Shown here: positions 1-6,719 of the stretch, piece by piece | Layout of the letters: every line of letters begins with the position of its first letter | Numbering within the stretch: the first letter of the stretch is position 1 | DNA from: an uncultured Oscillospiraceae bacterium | Lineage (GTDB): Bacteria; Bacillota; Clostridia; Oscillospirales; Oscillospiraceae | Length of the DNA stretch: 12,573 bases | Direction: 5' to 3' | Assembly: GCA_934589155.1 (NCBI GenBank) | Contig: CAKTNP010000038.1 | Span: 1 to 12,573, forward strand | The notes under the pieces: generated by a model | The model's database searches: none | The model's input: only the letters and a program-made list of their open reading frames with translations | What the model was told of the DNA's origin: nothing | Translations under genes and position numbers: made by a program

Positions 1-979
1 GGTCCACCCGGGGGGCCAGGGTGAGGGTGATGGTGCCCGCCCCGCAGTACAGGTCCAGCGCCGTGTCGGTTTTGGAAAGCTCTGCCAATTCCATTGCGGT
101 CTCATAGAGCCGCTCCGCCTGGTCCCGGTTCACCTGATAGAAGGACCGGGGGCTCAGCCGGAACCGGTGGCCACAGAGGATGTCCTCCAGATACCCGGGG
201 CCGAAGAGGGTCCGGAACCGGTCCCCCAGCACCGTGTTGCCTTTTTTCCGGTTTTCGCTGAGGACCAGGGTGGTGAGCTCCGGCACTCGGTGCCTTAGGA
301 TCTCTATTAGTTCCCGTTCCCGGGGCAGCTTGTCGCCGTTCACCACAAGGCAGCACAGCAGCTGCTCCGTGCCGAAGGCCTTCCGCACGTAGATATGCCG
401 CACCAGGCCCTTTCCCGTAATTTCGTCATAGGCCGGGACCCGGTAAGTGTTCATATAGAAAAGGACGGCGTCCTTCACCCGGTCCATTTCCGGGGGCAGA
501 ATGGCACAGCGGTCCACAGGGATCACCCGGTGGGTCCCCGCCTGGAAGAAGCCCGCCACGGCCTTGCCGCCCTCCATGGCCACGGGGTACTGGGCCTTGT
601 TTCGGTAGCAGGTCTGGGTCTCGGAGCCCAGAATGGGAACGGTCTCCAGGTTCTCGCCTCCCAGCCGGTTCAGGGCGTCCCGGACCCTTGCGGCCTTCAG
701 AGAAAGCTCCGCCTCATAATCCATGTGCCAGAAGTCACAGCCGCCGCAGCGCTTGCCCTGGGGACAGGCCCGGGGGATCCGATGGGGGGACTTTACAAGA
801 ATTTCCTCAATGCGTCCGGCGGCCCAGGTCTTGGCCGCCTTCGTCAGCTTCAACCGGTACCGCTCCCCCAGAATGGCCCCGGGGACAAAGACGGCGCAGC
901 CCTCCACGTGGGCCACCCCCTGGCCTTCGGCGGTGTAGTCCGTGATCTCCGCTTCGTAAAATTGGGATTTATTCAGCAT
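1..979 (-). CDS. rlmD: 23S rRNA (uracil-C5)-methyltransferase, RlmD/RumA type (3' end cut by window edge)
   Basis: This enzyme uses SAM to methylate C5 of a uracil in 23S rRNA (U1939 for E. coli RlmD) or a related RNA uracil. I translated 326 codons from an ATG at 979; the frame runs off the left edge. Residues 1-60 look like a TRAM RNA-binding domain. Cys72, Cys78, Cys81 and Cys158 (in CPQGKRCGGC and VDRC) match the [4Fe-4S] ligand spacing of RumA. The SAM-binding motif DLYCGAGT lies at about 309-316. The catalytic Cys and roughly the last 120 residues lie outside the window. The start has GGAGG just upstream and fits the family N-terminus. Firmicutes often carry several RlmD-like paralogues (RlmCD type), so the exact target uracil is not certain. 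The gene is divergent from the radical SAM gene. Confidence 0.92.
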   Translation of the reverse strand, partial: MLNKSQFYEAEITDYTAEGQGVAHVEGCAVFVPGAILGERYRLKLTKAAKTWAAGRIEEILVKSPHRIPRACPQGKRCGGCDFWHMDYEAELSLKAARVRDALNRLGGENLETVPILGSETQTCYRNKAQYPVAMEGGKAVAGFFQAGTHRVIPVDRCAILPPEMDRVKDAVLFYMNTYRVPAYDEITGKGLVRHIYVRKAFGTEQLLCCLVVNGDKLPRERELIEILRHRVPELTTLVLSENRKKGNTVLGDRFRTLFGPGYLEDILCGHRFRLSPRSFYQVNRDQAERLYETAMELAELSKTDTALDLYCGAGTITLTLAPRVD

Positions 980-982
980 GAT

Positions 983-997
983 ACCCCTCCTTGGGGT
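983..997 (-). promoter_or_regulatory. Stem-loop over the rlmD ribosome binding site
   Basis: ACCCC and GGGGT pair (5 bp) around a loop that holds part of the AGGAGG Shine-Dalgarno sequence, 4 bases before the ATG. The pairing is seen directly. Any effect on translation is inference, and a 5-bp stem could be chance in GC-rich DNA. Confidence 0.3.
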
Positions 998-1008
998 GTT
1001 TTTCTATG

Positions 1009-1037
1009 AGTATAGCACAGGAAAGCCGGGAAAGCAA
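1009..1037 (-). promoter_or_regulatory. Sigma-70-type promoter for rlmD
   Basis: On the minus strand TTGCTT (1037-1032) is followed after 17 bases by TATACT (1014-1009), with TGC just before the -10, an extended -10 feature. It sits about 30 bases upstream of the start codon. The promoter is back to back with the one for the radical SAM gene. Confidence 0.55.
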
Positions 1038-1042
1038 AAAAT

Positions 1043-1071
1043 TTGTGTTTTTCCGGCCTCTGTGATAGAAT
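1043..1071 (+). promoter_or_regulatory. Promoter for the radical SAM gene
   Basis: TTGTGT (1043-1048), a 17-base spacer and TAGAAT (1066-1071) preceded by TGA, giving an extended -10. The -35 is weak. It lies 24 bases before the ATG, so the leader would be very short. Confidence 0.45.
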
Positions 1072-1094
1072 AGGCGAAAAAAGGAGGGATCCCC

Positions 1095-1958
1095 ATGGAC
1101 TATTCTGCCTGCCGCCTGTGTCCCAGACAGTGCGGCGTGAACCGGACGGCGGGGGAGCTGGGCTTCTGTGGCCAGCCGGGCCTGGCCCAGGTGGCGAAGG
1201 TCATGGTCCACCATTGGGAGGAGCCGGCCTTGGCAGGACCGGGGGGCAGCGGCGCCATTTTCTTCGCCGGCTGCACCCTGGGCTGCCTGTACTGTCAGAA
1301 CCGGGAAATCAGCCACCGGGGAACGGGGGTTCCCATGGACAGCGCCGCCCTGCGCCGGGCCATGGAAGACCTCATTGCCCAGGGAGCGGAGAATATTGAC
1401 CTGGTGACCCCCAGCCACTTCCTGCCGGATCTGATCCCGGCCCTCCGGGAGCCTCTGCCGGTGCCGGTGGTGTACAACTGCGGGGGTTATGAGCGGGCGG
1501 AGACCGTGGAGGCTCTCCGGGGCCTGGTGGACGTGTACCTGCCGGATATGAAATACGGGAGCGGGGCCCTGGCCCGGCGGCTGTCCGGGGCGGAGGATTA
1601 CTTTCCCGTGGCCGCCCGGGCCATTCGGGCCATGGCGGACCAGGTGGGCCCCGTGCAGATGGAGAACGGAAAGCTCCGCCGGGGGGTGCTGATCCGGCAC
1701 CTGATCCTGCCGGGGCAGATCGAAAACTCCCTGCGGGTCCTGGACTGGATCGGAGAGACCTTTCGGAAAGGGGAGGTTCTGGTGTCCCTCATGCGGCAGT
1801 ACACCCCCTGGGGTCCGGCGAAAAACATGCCGCCCCTGGACCGGCGGATTACCGAGGAGGAGTACGAGGCGGTGCTGAGTTGGATGTATCTCAACGACCT
1901 GGACGGCTTCACCCAGGAGGCCGCCGCGGCGGACGCCGACTATATCCCGGATTTTTAA
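1095..1958 (+). CDS. Radical SAM protein, PflA/PflX-like (COG1313 type)
   Basis: A 287-aa protein of the radical SAM superfamily. The cluster motif CTLGCLYC provides Cys60, Cys64 and Cys67, which bind a [4Fe-4S] cluster that cleaves SAM. A separate N-terminal Cys set (Cys6, Cys9, Cys13, Cys25, in CRLCPRQC and GFCG) resembles that of the PflX-like subgroup of pyruvate formate-lyase activase homologues and may hold a second metal site. The ATG at 1095 has AGGAGGG (1082-1088) at good spacing, and the N-terminus matches family members. No glycyl radical enzyme or pfl gene is visible nearby, so the substrate is unknown; the PflX-like group as a whole lacks a firm function. It is transcribed alone, ending at a strong terminator and convergent with psuG. 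Confidence 0.85.
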   Translation: MDYSACRLCPRQCGVNRTAGELGFCGQPGLAQVAKVMVHHWEEPALAGPGGSGAIFFAGCTLGCLYCQNREISHRGTGVPMDSAALRRAMEDLIAQGAENIDLVTPSHFLPDLIPALREPLPVPVVYNCGGYERAETVEALRGLVDVYLPDMKYGSGALARRLSGAEDYFPVAARAIRAMADQVGPVQMENGKLRRGVLIRHLILPGQIENSLRVLDWIGETFRKGEVLVSLMRQYTPWGPAKNMPPLDRRITEEEYEAVLSWMYLNDLDGFTQEAAAADADYIPDF

Positions 1959-1971
1959 TACGGAAATACGG

Positions 1972-2014
1972 AAAAGGCTCCGGGCCGCCCCTTTCGGGCG
2001 GCCCGGAGCCTTTT
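1972..2014. terminator. Bidirectional rho-independent terminator between the radical SAM gene and psuG
   Basis: A perfect 19-bp stem (1972-1990 with 1996-2014), loop CTTTC, GC-rich core with A-run on the left and T-run on the right. It therefore has a U-tract on either strand. It sits between two convergent genes and can serve both. Confidence 0.93.
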
Positions 2015-2023
2015 TGAGAGAGA

Positions 2024-2057
2024 ATATGCGGCAGCCGGAGAGGTGGCTGCCGCATAT
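2024..2057 (-). other. Perfect 13-bp stem-loop in the psuG 3' region
   Basis: ATATGCGGCAGCC (2024-2036) pairs without mismatch with 2045-2057 around an 8-base loop. No T-run follows on either strand, so it is not a standard terminator. On the psuG transcript it lies between the stop codon and the bidirectional terminator, where it might stabilise the 3' end or act as a protein site; both are inference. Confidence 0.6.
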
Positions 2058-2061
2058 CTGC

Positions 2062-2076
2062 CGGTCCCAAGGACCG
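2062..2076 (-). other. Small 6-bp hairpin downstream of psuG
   Basis: CGGTCC (2062-2067) and GGACCG (2071-2076) pair around a 3-base loop. It is the first of three consecutive hairpins after the psuG stop codon. No function can be assigned. Confidence 0.4.
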
Positions 2077-2120
2077 ATCTATGAAGAGAGAGTAAAAGGA
2101 AAGAAGCAAATGAATGGGGC

Positions 2121-3044
2121 TTACTGCATGTCGCAGTAGGCCTTGGCGGTAAGAGCAGCAACCTTGGCATTGTTGAACACCAGCTGGATGTTGGAGGCCA
2201 GGCTGTCGCCGCCGGTGATCTCCGCCACCCGGGCCAGCAGGAAGGGAGTGGTGGCCTTGCCGTGGATACCCTTGGCCTGGCACTCGGCGATGGCCTCGTC
2301 AATGGCCTTGTTGATGACCACGGGATCCATGGAGTACTCCTCGGGGATGGGGTTGGTGACCAGCATGCCGCCGCCCAGGCCCATGTCGTTCTGGGCCTTG
2401 AAGGCCGCCGCCAGGTCCTCGGGGGTGTCGATGCGGTAATCTACGCTGAAGCCGGACTTCCGGGTGTAGAAGGCGGGCAGCTCCTCGGTGCCGTAGCCGA
2501 TGACGGGCACGCCGTGGGTCTCCAGGTACTCCAGCGTCAGGCCCAGGTCCAGGATGCTCTTTGCGCCGGCGCAGACCACCATCACGGGGGTGTGGGCCAG
2601 CTCCTCCAGGTCGGCGGAGATGTCCATGGTGGTCTCCGCACCCCGGTGTACGCCGCCGATGCCGCCGGTGGCAAAGACGTTGATGCCTGCCATGTGGGCG
2701 ATGATCATGGTGGTGGTCACGGTGGTGGCGCCGTCCTCGCCCCGGGCGCACAGTACGGCCAGATCCCGGCGGGAGGCTTTGGCAATGGCCTGGCCCTTCT
2801 TGCCGAAGTACTCGATCTCCTCGGGGGTGAGACCGGCCTTCAGGCGGCCGCCGATGATGGCGATGGTAGCGGGCACGGCGCCGTTCTGGCGGATGATCTC
2901 CTCCACCTTCAGGGCTGTCTCCACGTTCTGGGGATAGGGCATACCGTGGGAAATGATGGTGGACTCCAGGGCCACCACGGGCTTGCCGGCGGCAATGGCC
3001 TCGGCGACTTCGGGTTTTACATCCAGGAACTTGTTGAGATTCAT
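2121..3044 (-). CDS. psuG: Pseudouridine-5'-phosphate glycosidase
   Basis: PsuG reversibly splits pseudouridine 5'-phosphate into uracil and ribose 5-phosphate by breaking the C-C glycosidic bond, the second step of pseudouridine breakdown in the cytoplasm. The 307-aa protein is full length. Glu27 (in ALESTIISHG), Lys89, Asp145 and Lys162 (in GAKSILD) align with E. coli PsuG Glu31, Lys93, Asp149 and the covalent Lys166 at a constant offset of 4. Conserved blocks FATGGIGGVHRGAE and LVTNPIP are also present. The ATG has GGAGG 8 bases upstream. It follows psuK after 28 bases with no terminator, so the two form an operon read from the psuK promoter, ending at the hairpins around 1972-2076. No pseudouridine transporter gene is seen alongside. 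Confidence 0.97.
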   Translation of the reverse strand: MNLNKFLDVKPEVAEAIAAGKPVVALESTIISHGMPYPQNVETALKVEEIIRQNGAVPATIAIIGGRLKAGLTPEEIEYFGKKGQAIAKASRRDLAVLCARGEDGATTVTTTMIIAHMAGINVFATGGIGGVHRGAETTMDISADLEELAHTPVMVVCAGAKSILDLGLTLEYLETHGVPVIGYGTEELPAFYTRKSGFSVDYRIDTPEDLAAAFKAQNDMGLGGGMLVTNPIPEEYSMDPVVINKAIDEAIAECQAKGIHGKATTPFLLARVAEITGGDSLASNIQLVFNNAKVAALTAKAYCDMQ

Positions 3045-3072
3045 AGTAAATTCCTCCGTTTGTTCTTTTTGT

Positions 3073-4158
3073 TTATTTGGATTCTGCCATCTTGGCCCGA
3101 ATGGCCGGGACGGACAGATTGGGGTTGATGGTTTCCCTGCCCTCCAGGGCCACGGCTGCGGAGGCCAGGCCCGCCTTGGCGGAGCCCTTCAGATCCGTGC
3201 CGGTGAGATAGGCCCACACCAGGCCCGCCATAAAGGCGTCGCCTGCGCCGGTGGCGTTGACCACCTGGGCCGGGCAGCAGGGGAGGTGGAGCATTTGCTC
3301 CCGGTCCGCCGCCAGAACGCCGTCGGAGCCCAGGGAGATGAACACCCGGTGCATGCCGGTGCCGATGAGGACCCTTGCCGCCCGCTGGGCGTCCTCCACC
3401 GTGCGGATGGGGACCCCGGACAGCAGCTCCGCCTCCAGCCGGTTGGGCTTCAGGGTGTGGAGCTTGCCCAGAATGGAGCGGATCTTTTCCGCCTTGGGCT
3501 GGGACACGGGGTCACAGAAAATGGGGGCCGTGCAGTTGGCCGCCAGGTATTCCAGGCTCCTCTGGGGGATGTTGGTGTCTACCACCACCACCTGGGAATT
3601 GTTGAGGATGTTCAGGTTGGCCGCCAGATACTGGGGGGTAATGGCCTTGCAGATTTCCATGTCGGACACGGCCAGGGCCATGTCTCCGCCGGGATCCGCC
3701 AGATACAGATAGGTGGAGGTGGCGCCGCCGGGGACCTGCAGGGCGTGGGTGATGTCAATGCCCAGCTCCGAGCAGGAGGCCGCCACCTGCTGGGCGTGGA
3801 TGTCGTCGCCCATGGCGGTGAGCATCCGGACCTCCAGGCCAAGAAGGCTCATATTGTGGGCAATGTTCCGGCCTACGCCGCCTAGGCTCATGGTGACCTT
3901 GCCGGGGTTGGAGTCCCGGTCCACCAGGGTGGCGAAGGACTGGCCGCCGATGTCGATGTTGACGCCGCCAACCACCGTGGCATAGGTGCCGGTGCGGAGC
4001 ACATAGCCCTTTCCGGCAATGTATCCCTTTTTCATCAGGTTGGAAATGTGCACCGCCACAGAGGAGCGGGCAATTCCCAGCTTATCCGCCAGATCCTGCT
4101 GGGAGATCATGGGATCCGATTCGATGAGCTGCATGATCTGCCGTTCACGCTGGGTCAC
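3073..4158 (-). CDS. psuK: Pseudouridine kinase with N-terminal winged-helix domain (PfkB family)
   Basis: PsuK phosphorylates pseudouridine at the 5' position with ATP, supplying the substrate of PsuG. In the 361-aa protein, residues 1-57 form a helix-turn-helix (TQRERQIMQLIESDP; QDLADKLGIARSSVAVHISNL; KKGYI wing). Residues 58-361 are a PfkB/ribokinase fold, with VGGVNIDIGG at about 63-72, GGVGRN at 93-98 and the signature NATGAGDAF at 301-309, with Asp307 as the expected catalytic base. The start is GTG (4158); AGGAGG lies 7 bases upstream and the frame gives a complete HTH. The pairing with psuG fixes the substrate more firmly than the kinase fold alone. The DNA-binding domain suggests self-regulation through the repeated sites at 4172-4221. 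Confidence 0.93.
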   Translation of the reverse strand: MTQRERQIMQLIESDPMISQQDLADKLGIARSSVAVHISNLMKKGYIAGKGYVLRTGTYATVVGGVNIDIGGQSFATLVDRDSNPGKVTMSLGGVGRNIAHNMSLLGLEVRMLTAMGDDIHAQQVAASCSELGIDITHALQVPGGATSTYLYLADPGGDMALAVSDMEICKAITPQYLAANLNILNNSQVVVVDTNIPQRSLEYLAANCTAPIFCDPVSQPKAEKIRSILGKLHTLKPNRLEAELLSGVPIRTVEDAQRAARVLIGTGMHRVFISLGSDGVLAADREQMLHLPCCPAQVVNATGAGDAFMAGLVWAYLTGTDLKGSAKAGLASAAVALEGRETINPNLSVPAIRAKMAESK

Positions 4159-4171
4159 GGGATCGCCTCCT

Positions 4172-4221
4172 AAACACAGGTTGTTTTCTAATCACGTGTT
4201 TATTATATAAGCACAAGTTAT
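4172..4221. promoter_or_regulatory. Three copies of an 11-base motif over the psuK promoter (candidate operators)
   Basis: AANCACNNGTT occurs at 4172-4182, 4190-4200 and 4209-4219, with start-to-start spacings of 18 and 19 bases. All eight defined positions are identical in the three copies. The middle copy is centred on CACGTG and is nearly palindromic. Copy 2 touches the -10, copy 3 lies within the spacer and copy 1 falls downstream of the expected transcription start, the geometry of a repressor array. The likely binder is the PsuK winged helix, by inference. Confidence 0.6.
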
Positions 4222-4230
4222 CGATGTCAA
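4202..4230 (-). promoter_or_regulatory. Consensus sigma-70 promoter for psuK-psuG
   Basis: On the minus strand, perfect TTGACA (4230-4225), a 17-base spacer and perfect TATAAT (4207-4202). Such a strong core promoter for a catabolic operon implies repression as the main control. Confidence 0.88.
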
Positions 4231-4248
4231 GAGGCAGTTTCGACTTTT

Positions 4249-5304
4249 TTACCCAAGATCTTTTATGGCCGTCAGCAGGCTGTTTCCAAAGAACTCCACC
4301 GCCGTCAGGGCCTCCTGCAGGGTGTCCCCGGCGGTGCCCACTTCCAACAGGCAGGAGCCCGGGGTCAGGTCCTCGTTGAACCGTTCCATCCGCAGGTTCA
4401 GGGGCCGGGCCAGGCCCGGGGCCTCTTCTTCCATGGTCTTCTGGATCTTCAGAGCCCAGCTCAGGTTGTCCTCCCAGTCCGGGTGATCCATACCGCCTTC
4501 GTCGGTGCCCATGACCAGCATGACCTGGGCAGAATCCTGGCCCAGGACCTGCCGGGCGGTGCCCAGTTGGTTTCCGGCCTCGTCCTCCACCGCGTCCCGG
4601 TGAACATCGATGACCATCTGAATGGTGGGGTATTCCTCCAATACGGCCAGGATCCGCTCCCGGGTCTGGTTGTAGGACCCGGTGTAGGAGGGGTAGTCGT
4701 TGAGGGTGCTGTCATGGATGACGCCGATCCCGCCCCGGCGCAGGACCTCCGCCAGCTCCTCCGCCACCCGGACCACGTTGTAGTCCGTGTCCGTGGTCCG
4801 GGCCAGGGCCGTTGGCGTGTATTCCCAGCCCGGCTCCATGGCGTAGGCCTCCGTGGCGTGGGTGCTGATGATGAGGACCCGGGGCCCCTCCCCGGAAAAG
4901 TCCAGCCCCGTGGGCCGGGAGATCAGCTCCCCCAGGTCCGGCCGGTAGTCCCCGCTGTATTTGACCTCCAGGCTCTCGCCCTCCTCCGGCGTGTAGACCC
5001 GCCGGGGGCCCATCTCAGGTCCCACCGCCGGGACCGTTTCCTCCGTAGACGCCGGAGCCGTTTCCGGGGCCGTGGGCTCCGGGGCGGCGGTCTCCGGCGC
5101 CACCTCCTCCGCCAGGCAGGCCGCCGGGATCTGCCGCCCGGTCTGCAAATATAGGAGAAAGGCGGCAAAGCGCCGGTCCCGGAGCAGGGCGGCGCCCCGC
5201 CGCTCCGCCGCCGCCAGGCTCCCGCCGTCCACGGCCCGCAGCAGCGCCGCCGAGAGCAGTACCCCGGCGCAGATCCGCTTGACCCGCTTGTCCCATATGC
5301 CCAT
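4249..5304 (-). CDS. spoIIP: Stage II sporulation protein P (SpoIIP), cell-wall amidase/endopeptidase
   Basis: SpoIIP is a membrane-anchored zinc enzyme that cuts peptidoglycan at the septum. With SpoIID and SpoIIM it drives engulfment of the forespore. The 351-aa product has a short hydrophobic N-terminal segment (about 10-24), the FAAFLLYLQTGR block typical of SpoIIP (about 46-57), a Pro/Thr/Glu/Ala-rich linker (about 66-95) and the catalytic domain from about 140. Likely metal/catalytic residues are His149 and Glu152 in STHATEAY, His235 in DVHRDA and Glu321 in LLEVGT. The ATG has GGGAGG upstream. I found no obvious sigma-E promoter in the short upstream gap, and no terminator before the psuK promoter. 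The gene supports an endospore-forming host. Confidence 0.93.
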   Translation of the reverse strand: MGIWDKRVKRICAGVLLSAALLRAVDGGSLAAAERRGAALLRDRRFAAFLLYLQTGRQIPAACLAEEVAPETAAPEPTAPETAPASTEETVPAVGPEMGPRRVYTPEEGESLEVKYSGDYRPDLGELISRPTGLDFSGEGPRVLIISTHATEAYAMEPGWEYTPTALARTTDTDYNVVRVAEELAEVLRRGGIGVIHDSTLNDYPSYTGSYNQTRERILAVLEEYPTIQMVIDVHRDAVEDEAGNQLGTARQVLGQDSAQVMLVMGTDEGGMDHPDWEDNLSWALKIQKTMEEEAPGLARPLNLRMERFNEDLTPGSCLLEVGTAGDTLQEALTAVEFFGNSLLTAIKDLG

Positions 5305-5342
5305 GGTGTTCCTCCCTCTTCATTTCCCCCTATTTTCCGGAA

Positions 5343-5378
5343 GCAAAGGGCCCGCCGAATCCTCGGCGGGCCCTTTGC
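5343..5378 (-). terminator. 16-bp perfect hairpin between tadA and spoIIP
   Basis: GCAAAGGGCCCGCCGA (5343-5358) pairs perfectly with 5363-5378 around loop ATCC. On the minus strand the right side reads CCCTTTGCTTCC, a poor U-tract, so termination after tadA may be partial and allow read-through into spoIIP. Confidence 0.65.
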
Positions 5379-5420
5379 AGCCGTCGGCGCCGGTGGGGGA
5401 CCGGCTCCGGCGATACGGCG

Positions 5421-5924
5421 TTATTCGGAATGCTCCGGCGCCCCGCCGGGCTTTTTCCATCGGGGGCGATCCCCCAGACGGACCCGCAGGTCCTTGAAAA
5501 AGTCCCGGAGCACCTGGGCGCAGTCCTCCTCCAGCACCCCGGGCACCGCCTGGGGGTGGTGGTTGTAGGTCATGGAAAACAGGTCGCAGACCGAGCCGCA
5601 GGACCCGGCCTTGTCGTCCCGGGCCCCAAAGACCACCCGGGGGATCCGGGCGTTGATGATGGCCCCGGCGCACATGGGGCAGGGCTCCAGGGTCACGTAC
5701 AGGGTGCAGTCCCAGAGCCTCCAGCCCCCCAGGGTCCGGCAGGCGTCCTGAATGGCCTCCAGCTCCGCGTGGCTCAGGGCGCTGCGGGCCTGTTCCCGCC
5801 GGTTCCGTCCCCGGCCTACGATGACCCCGTCCCGGACGATGACGCAGCCCACGGGGACCTCTCCCTCCCTGGCGGCCTCCCGGGCCAGGGCCAGGGCCTC
5901 TTCCATGTATTCCCGATCCTCCAC
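5421..5924 (-). CDS. tadA: tRNA-specific adenosine deaminase (A34 to inosine)
   Basis: TadA deaminates adenosine-34 of tRNA-Arg(ACG) to inosine in the cytoplasm. The 167-aa product contains the zinc deaminase motifs: SHAE with His52 (ligand) and Glu54 (proton shuttle), and PCPMC with Cys82 and Cys85. I chose a GTG start at 5924 because AAAGGGGAG lies 7 bases before it and the resulting N-terminus (MEDREYMEEAL) matches the length of Bacillus TadA. An in-frame ATG at 5945 has no good ribosome binding site and would add 7 residues. The gene follows the XRE regulator after 52 bases on the same strand and may be co-transcribed with it. Confidence 0.93.
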   Translation of the reverse strand: MEDREYMEEALALAREAAREGEVPVGCVIVRDGVIVGRGRNRREQARSALSHAELEAIQDACRTLGGWRLWDCTLYVTLEPCPMCAGAIINARIPRVVFGARDDKAGSCGSVCDLFSMTYNHHPQAVPGVLEEDCAQVLRDFFKDLRVRLGDRPRWKKPGGAPEHSE

Positions 5925-5976
5925 AGTCCGTCTCCCCTTTCTCATGGGCCTATCATACCCGACCCCGGGGGAAAGG

Positions 5977-6321
5977 TCAACGGTTTTCCACGCATGCGTC
6001 CTCAACCAGGGCGGACATGAGGACCTCCGCCTCCCGGGCCGTAAAGACTCCGCCCCGGCGGCGTCCCGCAGCCTCCGCGCAGCTCCGGGCCAGCCGGTCC
6101 AGGGCCGCCCGGTCCTGGGGGCACACGGGCCGCCCCGTCAGCAGATAATCCGTGGATACGCCGAACAGCCGCCCCAGCAGCACCAGCCGGCGGCCCGAGG
6201 GCTCCCGGCGTCCCTGTTCATACATGCCGATGGTGCTGGGGCTGACCTCCATTTTTTCCGCCAGTTCCCACTGGTTCATTCCGGCGCCCACCCGCAGGGC
6301 GGCGATTCTCGTTCCAAGCAT
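5977..6321 (-). CDS. XRE-family transcriptional regulator
   Basis: A 114-aa protein with an N-terminal lambda-repressor-type helix-turn-helix (about 4-62: RIAALRVGAGMNQWELAEKM, then SPSTIGMYEQGRREPS and FGVSTDYLLTG). The C-terminal 50 residues are short and charged, rich in Arg and Glu, with no recognised sensor or protease domain. The start ATG at 6321 has AAGGAGG 8 bases upstream; the frame stays open to 6564 but the extra part does not look like protein. It is divergent from the three-gene operon at 6720-7325, and a dyad lies in that operon's promoter, so it is probably that operon's repressor (inference). Confidence 0.88.
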   Translation of the reverse strand: MLGTRIAALRVGAGMNQWELAEKMEVSPSTIGMYEQGRREPSGRRLVLLGRLFGVSTDYLLTGRPVCPQDRAALDRLARSCAEAAGRRRGGVFTAREAEVLMSALVEDACVENR

Positions 6322-6369
6322 GGCTTGCACCTCCTTTTTCCGGGCCTGTCCCGGAGGGTGTTTTCCCAC

Positions 6370-6397
6370 ACTATACCGCGTTTGCGCCGCAAAGAAA
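6370..6397 (-). promoter_or_regulatory. Weak candidate promoter for the XRE gene
   Basis: TATAGT on the minus strand (6375-6370) is a good -10, but the -35 region (TTTCTT at 6397-6392, 16-base spacer) is poor. It lies about 45 bases upstream of the ATG. Kept at low confidence. Confidence 0.25.
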
Positions 6398-6535
6398 GGG
6401 GAAACCGGGCAGAGATCAAAATTTCTCTCTCGCTCCGCCCCGCTATTCTGTTCTTTATGCTGCGAAAAAGTTTTATTCTTCAGTATATTTTGCGAAATAT
6501 GCGCTTTTTTGTCGAACGATTCTTGAAAAGTTGCA

Positions 6536-6564
6536 TTGACACTACACAAAGCGTGTTGTACCAT
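6536..6564 (+). promoter_or_regulatory. Sigma-70 promoter for the three-gene small-protein operon
   Basis: Perfect TTGACA (6536-6541), 17-base spacer and TACCAT (6559-6564). Transcription would start near 6571 and give a leader of about 150 bases before the first gene. Confidence 0.65.
6543..6560. promoter_or_regulatory. Dyad in the promoter spacer, candidate XRE operator
   Basis: TACA (6543-6546) and TGTA (6557-6560) are inverted around 10 bases; six of nine base pairs of the 18-base site are symmetric. It fills the space between -35 and -10, a position where a bound XRE dimer would block RNA polymerase. The binding protein is inferred from adjacency. Confidence 0.4.
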
Positions 6565-6650
6565 TGAATTGAAATAAATGGAAAAAATACCGCGGCGGAA
6601 TGTGCCCGGTCCACCGGAATTTCCAAACTATTTCCTACAATTGAATACGG

Positions 6651-6667
6651 AGACTGCGGCGCAGTCT
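6651..6667 (+). other. 7-bp hairpin in the leader of the small-protein operon
   Basis: AGACTGC (6651-6657) and GCAGTCT (6661-6667) pair perfectly around GGC, 53 bases before the first start codon. There is no following T-run, so it is not a terminator; function is unknown. Confidence 0.4.
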
Positions 6668-6719
6668 GCATCCCAGCGCGCATACGCGAACCCACACCGA
6701 ACAGGAGGAGAGGTACCCT

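Larger units (their letters stand above)
6322..6719. other. AT-rich divergent regulatory region
   Basis: About 400 bases without a convincing gene. The core (about 6400-6600) is clearly AT-richer than the flanks. It holds a good plus-strand promoter with an internal dyad, a weak minus-strand -10 (TATAGT) for the XRE gene, an inverted repeat around TGCG (6485-6500) and a roughly 150-base leader for the plus operon with a small hairpin. No further gene is seen on either strand. Confidence 0.6.

Noticed and set aside
2262..3128. Long plus-strand open frames opposite psuG, psuK and ppaC
   Set aside because: These are antisense shadows of GC-rich genes, with Gly/His/Val-rich composition and no ribosome binding sites.
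6322..6564. N-terminal extension of the XRE regulator
   Set aside because: The added residues are not protein-like and the ATG at 6321 has a near-perfect ribosome binding site at the start of the HTH.
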